This document shows positions 17,087-26,048 of a DNA stretch of 64,000 nucleotides, piece after piece. This stretch comes from Bacteroidales bacterium 6E (GTDB lineage Bacteria; Bacteroidota; Bacteroidia; Bacteroidales; Prolixibacteraceae): assembly GCA_001270045.2 (NCBI GenBank), contig DF970666.1, forward strand, positions 384,484 through 448,483, read 5' to 3'. Below the pieces are notes generated by a model. That model was not told the DNA's origin. It ran no database searches and was given only the letters and a program-made list of their open reading frames with translations. The position numbers were made by a program, and so were the translations under genes. The first letter of the stretch is position 1, and each line of letters begins with the position of its first letter.

Positions 17087-18271
17087 ATGTATGAACGTCC
17101 TTATTTAAAGCAGGTTAGAGCGCGTATTGACGAGCCAAGGAAGTTTATTCAGGTGATTCTTGGTCCACGCCAGGTGGGAAAAACCACCATGGTGCAACAG
17201 CTTCTGGCCAGGATATCGATACCCTATACCTACGAATCGGCCGATGCCATTTCGGCAACCAATTCGGCATGGCTGGTCCAGGTATGGGAATCGGCCAGAT
17301 TGAAGATGAAGGTTTTGGGTGCGTCGGAATATCTGCTGGTCATCGATGAGATCCAAAAGATCGACAACTGGAGCGAGGTGGTCAAACAGCAGTGGGACCA
17401 GGATACCCGGGAGAAGGCAAACATCAAGGTGATCGTTTTGGGATCATCACGTCTTCTTATCCAGAAAGGGTTGACCGAGTCGTTGGCCGGACGTTTCGAG
17501 ACTTTCCCGCTGGGGCATTGGTCGTTTGACGAAATGGAGGCCGCTTTTGGCTGGTCGGTCGAACAGTATGTCTATTTTGGCGGTTACCCCGGATCGGCAT
17601 CATTGGTCGGGGATGAAGACCGCTGGAAAAGCTACATCAAGGATTTACTGATCGAAACCAGTATCTCAAAAGATATCCTGATGCTTACGCGGGTGGATAA
17701 GCCCGCTTTGCTGAAACGACTGTTTGAGCTCGGCTGCCTTTATTCGGGACAAATCCTTTCTTATACCAAAATTACCGGACAGTTGCAGGATGCAGGCAAT
17801 ACCACCACACTTGCGAATTACCTGAAACTTTTGTCGGATGGGGGTTTGCTGGGTGGATTGGAAAAATATGCCGGCAGTGTGATCCGGCAACGGTCATCGA
17901 GCCCGAAGTTTCAGGTATATAACAATGCATTGCTCACCTCGCAGGATCATGAATCGTGGCCGGATATATTGGCAAATCCCAAACATTGGGGACGACTTGT
18001 GGAATCATCGGTGGGTGCCCATTTGCTTAACCATGCGGTTTCGGAAAGATACAACTTGTATTATTGGCGCGAGGGCAACCATGAAGTGGATTTCGTGCTT
18101 GAAAAAGGGGATAATGTCATCGGGTTGGAAGTCAAAAGCGGTGTCAGTCCAGGTAACGTCGGCATGGAAGTGTTTCACCGGAAATTTCATCCCGGCAAAA
18201 TGTTGTTGGTTGGTACAGGGGGAATTCCCTACGCGGAATTTTTAAAGATCAATCCTCGTGACATGTTTTAA
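17087..18271 (+). CDS. DUF4143-family AAA ATPase
   Basis: A 394-aa protein with an N-terminal P-loop ATPase (Walker A GPRQVGKTT at 26-34; Walker B LLVIDEIQ about 83-90) followed by the DUF4143 domain. Near the C-terminus EVDFVLEKGDNVIGLEVKSG fits a PD-(D/E)xK-type nuclease core (Asp in EVDF, then E-V-K). Such proteins are common, patchily distributed and of unknown role; toxin, defence or mobile-element links have been suggested. The gene is bordered by an operator-like palindrome and hairpins upstream, and by a GCA-loop hairpin downstream. A second, different family member is encoded at 29071-30294. Confidence 0.88.
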   Translation: MYERPYLKQVRARIDEPRKFIQVILGPRQVGKTTMVQQLLARISIPYTYESADAISATNSAWLVQVWESARLKMKVLGASEYLLVIDEIQKIDNWSEVVKQQWDQDTREKANIKVIVLGSSRLLIQKGLTESLAGRFETFPLGHWSFDEMEAAFGWSVEQYVYFGGYPGSASLVGDEDRWKSYIKDLLIETSISKDILMLTRVDKPALLKRLFELGCLYSGQILSYTKITGQLQDAGNTTTLANYLKLLSDGGLLGGLEKYAGSVIRQRSSSPKFQVYNNALLTSQDHESWPDILANPKHWGRLVESSVGAHLLNHAVSERYNLYYWREGNHEVDFVLEKGDNVIGLEVKSGVSPGNVGMEVFHRKFHPGKMLLVGTGGIPYAEFLKINPRDMF

Positions 18272-18296
18272 CCACGGATATAGCAGGAAAGAGCAT

Positions 18297-18323
18297 TTTC
18301 AAGGCGGCGCAGCCGCCTTGAAA
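18297..18323. repeat. Perfect hairpin, 12-bp arms, GCA loop
   Basis: tttcaaggcggc and its exact reverse complement around gca. It shares the 15-bp core ggcggcgcagccgcc with the hairpin at 4556-4596. Located between the DUF4143 gene and truA. Confidence 0.88.
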
Positions 18324-18363
18324 GCCGCCTAATTCTTATCTTCGTGGGATCATAAATTGATTT

Positions 18364-19095
18364 ATGCCAAGGTATTTCACAGAGCTGAGTTTTAAGGGGA
18401 CCCGCTACCATGGGTGGCAGGTGCAGCCCAATGCGCTGTCGGTGCAGGAGGTGCTCGAGACGACCTTCAGCACCTTTATGCGGCAGAAGATCGAGGTCAC
18501 CGGTGCCGGACGGACCGATACCGGCGTGCATGCCTCTTTCTATGTGGCCCATTTCGATGCCGACAGCCTGCCTTTTGCGCCTGCCGACCTGGTGGAGAAG
18601 CTCAACCGGTTCCTTCCGAATGACATAGCACTGAAGAGCATTCGCGAGGTGGACGAAAACCTGCATGCCCGGTTCAGCGCCACCCGTCGGACTTACCAAT
18701 ACTTCATTTCCAGGGTCAAGGACCCATTTACGCTTGATACCAGTTATCAATACCTGTGGCCGCTCGACGTGGAGGCCATGAACCGGGCGGCGGAAGTTTT
18801 GCTGCAATGGGAGGATTTCACCAGTTTCAGCAAGCTGCACACCGACGTGAAGACCAACAACTGCCGCGTGACGGAGGCTTTCTGGAAGGAGGAGGGCACA
18901 CAACTGGTGTTTACCATATCGGCCGACCGCTTCCTGCGGAACATGGTAAGGGCCATCGTGGGCACCCTTCTGGAGGTGGGACGCGGAAAGCTGACCCGCG
19001 ACGGGTTGATCGCCATCCTTGAAAAGAAGGACCGAAGCGAGGCAGGAACCTCAGTCCTGCCACAAGGGTTGTTCCTAACCGACATACAATATTAG
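18364..19095 (+). CDS. truA: tRNA pseudouridine(38-40) synthase
   Basis: Isomerises uridines 38-40 in the anticodon stem-loop of tRNAs. The 243-aa protein has the catalytic Asp52 in GAGRTDTGVHA, the FKGTRYHGWQ opening, RRTYQYFI in the middle and FLRNMVRAIVGTLLEVGRGK near the end, all typical of TruA. The length is normal. Stand-alone gene; the next gene downstream has its own regulatory-looking leader. Confidence 0.96.
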   Translation: MPRYFTELSFKGTRYHGWQVQPNALSVQEVLETTFSTFMRQKIEVTGAGRTDTGVHASFYVAHFDADSLPFAPADLVEKLNRFLPNDIALKSIREVDENLHARFSATRRTYQYFISRVKDPFTLDTSYQYLWPLDVEAMNRAAEVLLQWEDFTSFSKLHTDVKTNNCRVTEAFWKEEGTQLVFTISADRFLRNMVRAIVGTLLEVGRGKLTRDGLIAILEKKDRSEAGTSVLPQGLFLTDIQY

Positions 19096-19170
19096 GTAAA
19101 CTGATTTAAGGAAATATTACGGACCTGTTTATATTCGATTATTGAGTGTTATATCATTCTTAATAAATCC

Positions 19171-19186
19171 TGTAATATGTATTACA
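19171..19186 (+). promoter_or_regulatory. Crp/Fnr-type operator candidate
   Basis: TGTAATATGTATTACA has the form TGTAA-N6-TTACA, the arrangement bound by several Crp/Fnr-superfamily regulators. It lies 68 bp before the ATG of the flavoprotein gene, whose redox function would suit such control. A further small inverted repeat (atttagg / cctaaat, 19217-19239) sits between it and the start. Confidence 0.5.
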
Positions 19187-19253
19187 TAATGGGATGAGAT
19201 GATGTGTTCGGGCTACATTTAGGGTTTTTAATCCTAAATAATCAAAAACCAAC

Positions 19254-20639
19254 ATGGATAATTCTGAATTTGAGAAGGAAGAGCCGGACCTAAAAATGGG
19301 TATGACCGGCATGGACAGGCGCAGTTTCATTTCGCTGGCGATGACTGCCGGAGTGGGCGCCACAGTGGGGGCTTGCGGGGTTGCATCGGCCGGCAGCAAC
19401 GCCAAAGGGAAAATTGTCATCGTGGGCGGGGGAGCGGCCGGACTGACCATGGCTGCCCTGTTGATGCGCCGGTTGGATGATGCCGACATCACGCTTATCG
19501 ATCCGGCCGACCGCCAGTATTACCAGCCGGGATTTACGCTGGTTGCATCGGGTGTGTATGAACAGGACGAGGTATGGCGGTCGCAGGAGAGTTGTATCCC
19601 CGATGGCGTGAAATGGATCAAAAACGAGGTGAAACTGGTCGATCCCGAAAACAAGACAATCTCGCTCGCAAACGGAGAGTCAGTCAACTATGATTTTCTG
19701 GTGCTGACTCCCGGGTTACAGATCAACTGGGGCCTGGTGGAAGGTGTTTCGAAGGAGACGCTTGGGGCCGGGAATGCCCATTCCATCTATGACTTCGAGG
19801 GTGCCCAGGGGACATGGAAAGCGCTGCAGGAGTTTGCGGTAACAGGCGGCAGGGGCATTTTTACGGATACCTATACCAAACACAAGTGCGGAGGCGCCCC
19901 CAAGAAGATTTGCCTGCTTACCGAGGATTACACCCGAAAGCAAGAGTCGCGCGACAAGGTGACACTCGATTATTACACCGCCGCTTCCGAACTGTATGAC
20001 ATTCCCTATTTTACGCCCAGGCTGGAGGAAATCTATTCGGAGCGGAATATCCCGATATTTAAGAAAGTGAGGCTGAAAGGCATCGATACCTCTGCCAAAA
20101 AGGCATACTTCGAGAAGCACGAGGCCATGGGAGAGGAGAAGCTGGTGACGTCTTTTGAGGAGAGCTATGATTTCATGCACTTCACGCCACCCATGTCGGC
20201 CCCCGATTTTGTTCGGGAGTCGGGACTCAGTTGGTCGGAAGGGAAGCTGGCGGCGGAAGGATGGGTGATGACCGATCCCGAAACGCTGGTCCACCAGAGG
20301 TACAGGAACATCGTTTGTCTGGGCGACTGTGCCGGGATTCCCACCAGCAAGACCTCGGCTGCCGTGAGGAAGCAGGTGCCTGTAGCCGCCGCAAACCTGG
20401 CGTCGCTGATGGAAGGCAATGAGCCTGTGGCGAAGTACAACGGTTACGCTGCCTGTCCGATTATCACGGAATATGGCAAGGTGCTGATGTGCGAATTTGA
20501 CTACAACAAGGAACCGCAAATCACCTTCCCCTTCACCATGCTCGACATGTCGAGGGAGCAGTCGGCAGCCTGGATGCTCAAGGTCCATGTGCTGAAACCG
20601 ATGTATTTCTACGGAATGATCAACGGGTATATGCTATAA
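19254..20639 (+). CDS. Exported sulfide:quinone-oxidoreductase-like flavoprotein
   Basis: A 461-aa FAD protein of the pyridine nucleotide-disulfide fold, closest in layout to sulfide:quinone oxidoreductases, which oxidise sulfide and reduce the quinone pool. FAD motif VIVGGGAAGLTMAALL (55-70); Cys212 in KHKCGGAPKKI matches the conserved redox cysteine; NIVCLGDCAGIPTSKT (352-366) holds further cysteines and the usual FAD-binding GD. Unusually, an N-terminal Tat-like signal (DRRSFISLAMTAGVG, 21-35) with a lipobox-like VGAC (Cys41) precedes the fold, suggesting a pre-folded, exported lipoprotein. The first 20 residues before RR may not be translated (ATGs at codons 15, 17, 20). Sulfide as substrate is inference. 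Confidence 0.72.
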   Translation: MDNSEFEKEEPDLKMGMTGMDRRSFISLAMTAGVGATVGACGVASAGSNAKGKIVIVGGGAAGLTMAALLMRRLDDADITLIDPADRQYYQPGFTLVASGVYEQDEVWRSQESCIPDGVKWIKNEVKLVDPENKTISLANGESVNYDFLVLTPGLQINWGLVEGVSKETLGAGNAHSIYDFEGAQGTWKALQEFAVTGGRGIFTDTYTKHKCGGAPKKICLLTEDYTRKQESRDKVTLDYYTAASELYDIPYFTPRLEEIYSERNIPIFKKVRLKGIDTSAKKAYFEKHEAMGEEKLVTSFEESYDFMHFTPPMSAPDFVRESGLSWSEGKLAAEGWVMTDPETLVHQRYRNIVCLGDCAGIPTSKTSAAVRKQVPVAAANLASLMEGNEPVAKYNGYAACPIITEYGKVLMCEFDYNKEPQITFPFTMLDMSREQSAAWMLKVHVLKPMYFYGMINGYML

Positions 20640-20664
20640 ACAGGCAACCGTCTGCTGTTATATG

Positions 20665-20692
20665 AAAAAAGCCGGCGTCAGCCGGCTTTTTT
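20665..20692. terminator. Bidirectional intrinsic terminator
   Basis: aaaaaagccggc, loop gtca, gccggctttttt: a GC stem with A-run before and T-run after, serving both the flavoprotein gene and the convergent purL. Confidence 0.92.
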
Positions 20693-20697
20693 GTGTC

Positions 20698-23600
20698 TTA
20701 TAATTGTTTCCAGATCCATTCCCTGGCGTTCACGAACGCTTTCATCCATGGGGTGATCTCGTCGTCGCGGCGGTCGCGGGGATACCAGGCCCATTGGTAT
20801 GGCCTGAACGCCCTTTCGAGGTGGGGCATCATGGCCAGGTGGCGCCCGTCGGCAGAGCAGATGGCGGCCGTATCGTAATCCGATCCGTTGGGATTGGCCG
20901 GGTATTGGCTCCGGCTGTACTTCATCGGGATGTGGTATGCTTTCTCGTCGCCCGGCAAGATGAACTTTCCTTCGCCGTGGGCCACCCATACTCCCAGTTT
21001 CATGCCTTCGAGGTTTTTCAGCATGACCGATTTGTTGGGAAGGATATCGACGTTGAGGAAGGCCGATTCAAACTTGTGCGAATCGTTGTGTTCCATCCTG
21101 GGTGCCTTGGCCCTGCCCGGCTTGATGAGCCCTAGTTCGACCATCAGCTGGCATCCGTTGCAGACACCGAGGCTGAGGGTGTCGGGACGGGCATAGAAGT
21201 TTTCGAGGGCTTCGCGGGCCTTGTCGTTGTAACGGAAGGCACCCGCCCAGCCCTTGGCGGAACCGAGGACATCGGAATTGGAGAATCCGCCCACAAACAC
21301 GATCAGGTTGATCTCTTCGAGATTTTCGCGTCCCGAGATCAGGTCGGTCATGTGGACATCCTTCACGTCGAAGCCGGCGAGGTAAAGCATGTAAGCCATT
21401 TCGCGGTCGCCGTTGACGCCTTTTTCGCGGATGATGGCAGCCCTGATACCCGAAGAAACCCTTCGTTTCATGTCGATGCCCAGGTCGGCGGCCACGCAGC
21501 TGAAATTTTTGAAGTCGTAGGATAACTCGTTCCGCTTGTAATTGAAGAAGCGTTCGAGGGCCTTGCCTTCACCGCTCTGTTTACGGTCGAGCAGGTATGA
21601 CGACTTGAACCAGGTGTCGCGCAGTTCGTTGATGTCGAGCGCCAGGTAATCTTCGTGGTTTTTCAGCACAAAGCTTCTTGCCGCGGCCGGTTTACCGATG
21701 GTGGCAAAGCGTGCGCCGGCAGCGGTAAGGATGGCTTCTGCCTTTGCGGCATCGTTGACCTGGATGACCACGGCCGGGTTTTCGCTGAAGAGCAACCTGA
21801 CGGTATCTTTCTCGCCGATGGCCGACAGGTCGAGGTCGAGCCCGGAGTGGTTATCGGCAAAGCAGAGCTCAAGCAGGGTGGTGAGCAATCCACCGGAGCC
21901 TATGTCGTGTCCGGCGGTGATGACCCCCTCATTGATGAGCTGTTGTATGGCATTGAATGTATTGACAAAACGTGCGGCATCCTTTACGTCGGGCGACTTG
22001 GCGCCGATGCGGCCCAGGGTTTGCGCGAAGGCACTTCCGCCCAGTTCGTGACGGGTAAATGAGAAGTCGACCCACAGGAGCGGTTTGGACGGGTCGTTTT
22101 CGAGTACCGGCTCGACCACCTTACGGACATCAGACACCTCGCCCGAGGCAGAGATGATGACCGTTCCGGGGGCATACACCACATCGTTGGGGTACTTTTG
22201 GGTCATCGACATCGAGTCTTTGCCGGTCGGGATATTGACCCCGATGGCGCAGGCAAAGTCGCTGGCCGCCTTGACACCGTTATAGATGCGGGCATTCTCG
22301 CCCGGATTTTTGGCCGGCCACATCCAGTTGGCACTGAGGCTTATGCTTCGGATACCGTCGGTGAGCGGGGCCCAGACGATGTTTGTGAGGGATTCGGCGA
22401 TGGACAGCACCGATCCGGCAGCCGGGTCGATCATGGCCGCAACGGGTGCATGTCCCACCGAGGTTGCCAGTCCGGCCTTCCCCTGGTAGTCGAGCGTGAT
22501 CACCCCAACGTTGTTGAGCGGCAGATGGAGCGGTCCGGCCCCCTGCTGCTTGGCGATCCTTCCGGTAACGCTGCGGTCGACCTTATTGGTAAGCCAGTCC
22601 TTGCAGGCCACCGACTCGAGTTGCAACACGTTACGGATGTATGTCTGCATATTTTCGGGAGCATATTCCAGGTCCCTGAAATTCACTTCAACGGTTTTGT
22701 CCTCGAGGACCGTTCTCGGCGGTTTTCCGAACATATAGCCCAGTTGCCAGTCGATCGGCTTCTCGCCGGTTTTGGAGTTTTCGAAGGTAAATTGCATGTC
22801 GCCGGTTGCTTCGCCGATGACATACATGGGGGCACGTTCCCGTTCGGCAATCCGCTGGAGCAGTCCGATGTCTTTCGGGTGCATGACCAGTCCCATGCGC
22901 TCCTGCGACTCGTTTCCGATGACCTCCTTCTGCGAGAGGGTAGGGTCGCCCACGGGCAGCAGGGAAGTGTCGATTTTGCCACCGGTGCTTTCGACCAGCT
23001 CGGAGAGACAGTTGAGGTGTCCGCCGGCGCCGTGGTCGTGGATGGAGATGACCGGGTTGTGGTCGCTCTCCGAGAGGGCGCGGATGGAGTTGAATACACG
23101 CTTCTGCATCTCGGGGTTGGCGCGCTGCACGGCATTCAGCTCGATGGCATTCTCGAATTCGCCGGTAGCCACCGAGGAAACAGCGCCACCCCCCATGCCG
23201 ATGCGGTAGTTATCGCCACCCAGCAGGACGATCTGGTCGCCCTTGACAGGCTCATCCTTCATGCTGTCGCGGCGGTTACCGAAACCGATACCCCCGGCGA
23301 GCATGATGACCTTGTCGTATCCGTATTTTTTGTAATTCTCGAAGTGTTCGAAAGTGAGCACCGATCCCGTGATGAGCGGTTGCCCGAATTTGTTTCCGAA
23401 GTCGCTGGCCCCGTTGGACGCCTTGATCAGGATCTCTTCGGGGGTCTGGTAAAGCCAGGGGCGAGGTTCGGTGTTGTGTTCCCAGGGACGGTCGTTGTCG
23501 GTACGCGGATAGGCCGTCATATAGACCGCCGTTCCGGCGATGGGAATGCTGCCCTTGCCTCCGGCGATGCGGTCGCGTATTTCGCCCCCAGTGCCTGTGG

Positions 23601-24384
23601 AGGCCCCGTTAAACGGCTCCACGGTGGTGGGGAAGTTGTGCGTTTCGGCCTTCAGGGAGAGTACTGTCTCAATCTCTTTAACCTGGAACCAGTCGGGCTT
23701 GTCCTGGGTTGCAGGGGCAAACTGCTCGACGGTCGGTCCGGCCACAAACGAGCAGTTGTCGCGGTATGCCGACACGATTTTATTGGGATTCTCCTTTGAA
23801 GTCCTTTTGATCAGCTGAAAGAGGGAAGATTCCTGTTCGACGCCGTCGATGATGAACGTCCCGTTGAAGATTTTGTGTCGGCAGTGTTCGGAGTTCACCT
23901 GCGAGAAGCCGAAGACCTCGCTGTCGGTGAGTTTCCGGCCGATGGCTATGGAAACAGAGTGGAGGTAGTCGATCTCGTCCTCGGTGAGCGCCAGGCCCTC
24001 GCTCTCGTTAAAAGCGGCGATATCGGTGATTTCGATGACCGGTTCGGGGTCGTGGTAGATGTGGAAGATCTCCTGGTCGAGTCCATGGTACAACTTCTGG
24101 AGCATGTGGTCGAACGTGGCATCGGGCCCTGAGGCAGGGAAAAACTCCTCCATCCGGAAGATGCCCCGGATGCCCATGTTTTGCGTGATTTCAACCGCGT
24201 TGGTACTCCAGGGGGTGATCATTTCCTTGCGGGGACCCGCGAACCATCCGTCGATGGACGGATTTTCGACCGGAACGGCACCTCCGAGCAGCCACACCAG
24301 TTTTTCGATGGTCGCGGCATCGGGAGCCTGGGAGGATTGTACTGCGATGACAGAGTTGCCGGGCGTTCTGAAAAAGAGTATCAT
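20698..24384 (-). CDS. purL: Phosphoribosylformylglycinamidine synthase (fused large form)
   Basis: Step four of purine synthesis: FGAR + Gln + ATP to FGAM. The 1228-aa length shows the single-chain form with N-terminal PurS-like part, two AIR-synthase-type ATP domains (SEHCRHKIFNG, and SLKAETHNFPTTVEPFNGASTGTGGEIRD region) and a C-terminal glutaminase domain with nucleophile Cys in GVCNGCQL and FVGGFSNSDVLGSAKGW nearby. In Bacteroidota the fused form is standard. A long open frame exists antisense but is compositional. Convergent with the flavoprotein gene through a shared terminator. Confidence 0.96.
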   Translation of the reverse strand: MILFFRTPGNSVIAVQSSQAPDAATIEKLVWLLGGAVPVENPSIDGWFAGPRKEMITPWSTNAVEITQNMGIRGIFRMEEFFPASGPDATFDHMLQKLYHGLDQEIFHIYHDPEPVIEITDIAAFNESEGLALTEDEIDYLHSVSIAIGRKLTDSEVFGFSQVNSEHCRHKIFNGTFIIDGVEQESSLFQLIKRTSKENPNKIVSAYRDNCSFVAGPTVEQFAPATQDKPDWFQVKEIETVLSLKAETHNFPTTVEPFNGASTGTGGEIRDRIAGGKGSIPIAGTAVYMTAYPRTDNDRPWEHNTEPRPWLYQTPEEILIKASNGASDFGNKFGQPLITGSVLTFEHFENYKKYGYDKVIMLAGGIGFGNRRDSMKDEPVKGDQIVLLGGDNYRIGMGGGAVSSVATGEFENAIELNAVQRANPEMQKRVFNSIRALSESDHNPVISIHDHGAGGHLNCLSELVESTGGKIDTSLLPVGDPTLSQKEVIGNESQERMGLVMHPKDIGLLQRIAERERAPMYVIGEATGDMQFTFENSKTGEKPIDWQLGYMFGKPPRTVLEDKTVEVNFRDLEYAPENMQTYIRNVLQLESVACKDWLTNKVDRSVTGRIAKQQGAGPLHLPLNNVGVITLDYQGKAGLATSVGHAPVAAMIDPAAGSVLSIAESLTNIVWAPLTDGIRSISLSANWMWPAKNPGENARIYNGVKAASDFACAIGVNIPTGKDSMSMTQKYPNDVVYAPGTVIISASGEVSDVRKVVEPVLENDPSKPLLWVDFSFTRHELGGSAFAQTLGRIGAKSPDVKDAARFVNTFNAIQQLINEGVITAGHDIGSGGLLTTLLELCFADNHSGLDLDLSAIGEKDTVRLLFSENPAVVIQVNDAAKAEAILTAAGARFATIGKPAAARSFVLKNHEDYLALDINELRDTWFKSSYLLDRKQSGEGKALERFFNYKRNELSYDFKNFSCVAADLGIDMKRRVSSGIRAAIIREKGVNGDREMAYMLYLAGFDVKDVHMTDLISGRENLEEINLIVFVGGFSNSDVLGSAKGWAGAFRYNDKAREALENFYARPDTLSLGVCNGCQLMVELGLIKPGRAKAPRMEHNDSHKFESAFLNVDILPNKSVMLKNLEGMKLGVWVAHGEGKFILPGDEKAYHIPMKYSRSQYPANPNGSDYDTAAICSADGRHLAMMPHLERAFRPYQWAWYPRDRRDDEITPWMKAFVNAREWIWKQL

Positions 24385-24425
24385 GGACAGGAATTTAAAT
24401 TGAACGTTCTTGAAATTTCCGGTGG

Positions 24426-24433
24426 CAAAGATA
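24426..24433 (-). promoter_or_regulatory. -7 box of purL promoter
   Basis: Read on the minus strand, TATCTTTG fits TAnnTTTG exactly and lies about 40 bases before the purL ATG. A TTTC 18 bases further upstream may serve as a weak -33. No purine riboswitch is recognisable in the short leader. Confidence 0.55.
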
Positions 24434-24496
24434 GGAATTGAGCCTTGATCTGAAACAGAATTCCATATAAATATAAGGTGTGAATGGTTGCCCGGA

Positions 24497-25198
24497 TTAT
24501 TGTCCCAAAATAAAAATCACCGGTTTCTTTTCGAGTTCGGGCTTTTGGCGTGCCCATTGGGCGATGGTTTTGGTGGCGATCATCTGTTCGGGCGCGGTGA
24601 TGTCGGCCGCGATGCAGAGGCGCGTATCGGGCATGCACGACTTCAGGATGTCGTTGAGCATATGCTGGTTCCGGTAAGGCGTTTCCATGAAGATCTGCGC
24701 TTGGTTTTGGCCCAGGGCCAGCTTTTCGAGCTGTTGGATGCGGCGCTGGCGTTCGGCTGGTTTCACCGGCAGGTATCCCGAAAAGGCAAAGCTTTGTCCG
24801 TTCATGCCCGACGCCATCAGGGCCAGCAGGATGGATGACGGTCCCACGAGGGGGATCACCGTGATTCCCTTGTCGTGGGCCATACGCACGATGTCGGCTC
24901 CCGGGTCGGCCACCCCCGGACAACCCGCCTCGGAGATGATGCCCACGTCGTTACCCTCGATCAGCGCCTTCAGGTAGCCGGCCTTCTGGAGGGGAGTGGT
25001 GTGCTTGTTCAGTTCCATGAAAGTGAGGCCGTCGATGTCGATGTCGGGCACCACTTTCCTCAGAAACCTTCGGGCGTTGCGGATATCCTCGACGATAAAG
25101 AATTTGATCCCGGCCATCCGTTCGGCATTGAACCCCGGAAGTACCTGCTGCCAGGGCGAATCGCTCAACAGGTTCGGAATAAGGTATAGTTGCGCCAT
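24497..25198 (-). CDS. RsmI-family SAM-dependent methyltransferase
   Basis: A 233-aa tetrapyrrole-methylase-fold protein of the RsmI branch, which 2'-O-methylates C1402 of 16S rRNA. Key segment: ISEAGCPGVADPGADIVRMA, then VIPLVGPSSILLALMASG and FSGYLPVKPAERQ. This is a short form lacking the usual N-terminal start (LYLVATPIGN), reading LYLIPNLLSDSPW instead. Bacteroidota often encode such a short paralogue besides full RsmI, so the rRNA target is uncertain. The ATG at 25196-25198 was chosen; a much longer upstream open frame runs antisense to the MBL gene and is spurious. Divergent from the MBL hydrolase gene, 55 bp apart. Confidence 0.85.
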   Translation of the reverse strand: MAQLYLIPNLLSDSPWQQVLPGFNAERMAGIKFFIVEDIRNARRFLRKVVPDIDIDGLTFMELNKHTTPLQKAGYLKALIEGNDVGIISEAGCPGVADPGADIVRMAHDKGITVIPLVGPSSILLALMASGMNGQSFAFSGYLPVKPAERQRRIQQLEKLALGQNQAQIFMETPYRNQHMLNDILKSCMPDTRLCIAADITAPEQMIATKTIAQWARQKPELEKKPVIFILGQ

Positions 25199-25253
25199 AA
25201 CTGAAATTTGGGTAAAAGTAATTATTTCCGACGATTTTGTAATTTTACGGTCC
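25199..25253. promoter_or_regulatory. Divergent promoter region of two genes
   Basis: A 55-bp AT-rich gap between divergent starts. TAATTTTA (+ strand) and TACTTTTA (- strand) each match seven of eight positions... of TAnnTTTG with the last base changed. Assigned by position and weak similarity only. Confidence 0.35.
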
Positions 25254-26045
25254 ATGAGCGAAACCATGCCATCCAAACCATCTATGCGGATTACCATCAC
25301 CGGTACCGGCACCTCCCAGGGCGTACCCCTGATCGGCTGCCACTGTGATGTATGTTCATCGGCCGATCCCCGTGACCGGCGACTGCGGAGTTCGGCCCTT
25401 GTGTCGATAAACGGCACGAACATCGTGATCGATGCCGGTCCCGATTTCAGGCAGCAGATGCTGGCGAACCGTGTCGACCACCTGAGGGCCATCCTGCTGA
25501 CACATGAACACGTCGACCATATCTTCGGGCTCGATGACATACGGTCGTATAACTGGCTCCAGAAGCGCCCTACCGACATCTATGCCGAAAGCAGGGTGGA
25601 AGAGGCTATCCGGCGCATCTTTTATTATGTTTTTGCACGAGACCGTTATCCCGGAATTCCGCAGATGGAGCTGCACGAGATTGACGAGACCCCCTTTCTG
25701 GTGGATGACATCCGGATCATCCCCATCAGGGGATACCACCATAAGCTGCCGGTGCTGGGATACCGGATCGGTGACTTTAGTTATATCACCGACGTGAACT
25801 ATGTTCCGGAAGAGGAAAAGATGAAGATGAAGGGTTCCAAAGTGCTGGTGGTAAATGCCTTAAGGCACGAACGCCACCTATCGCATTTCAGCCTGTCGGA
25901 AGCCCTCTCCCTCGCCGGGGACGTAGATGCCGACCAGACCTACCTGACGCATATCAGTCATACGCTGGGACTGCATACCATTATAGATAAGGAGTTGCCC
26001 AAGGGGGTTTCGCTGGCATATGATGGTCTTACAATAAATCTTTAA
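25254..26045 (+). CDS. PhnP-like metallo-beta-lactamase-fold hydrolase
   Basis: A 263-aa metal-dependent hydrolase. The core motif HxHxDH is seen as LTHEHVDHIFGLDD. The N-terminus has GTGTSQGVPLIGCHCDVC: GTGxSxGxP plus a cysteine pair that binds a structural zinc in PhnP-type phosphodiesterases. Later histidines occur in GYHHKLPVLGYR and in the final LTHISHTLG. PhnP cleaves cyclic ribose phosphates in phosphonate use, but Bacteroidota homologues occur without phn genes, as here, so the substrate is open. Start at ATG 25254; upstream in-frame codons lie over the divergent methyltransferase gene. Confidence 0.87.
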   Translation: MSETMPSKPSMRITITGTGTSQGVPLIGCHCDVCSSADPRDRRLRSSALVSINGTNIVIDAGPDFRQQMLANRVDHLRAILLTHEHVDHIFGLDDIRSYNWLQKRPTDIYAESRVEEAIRRIFYYVFARDRYPGIPQMELHEIDETPFLVDDIRIIPIRGYHHKLPVLGYRIGDFSYITDVNYVPEEEKMKMKGSKVLVVNALRHERHLSHFSLSEALSLAGDVDADQTYLTHISHTLGLHTIIDKELPKGVSLAYDGLTINL

Positions 26046-26048
26046 TCA

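Noticed and set aside
22198-23799. 533-codon open frame antisense to purL
   Set aside because: It lies wholly opposite a certain gene in GC-rich DNA, has no recognisable domain, and several similar long frames mirror other GC-rich genes here.
24996-25253. N-terminal extension of the MBL hydrolase
   Set aside because: It overlaps the divergent methyltransferase gene, and the family starts at the glycine-rich GTGTSQG segment, just after ATG 25254.
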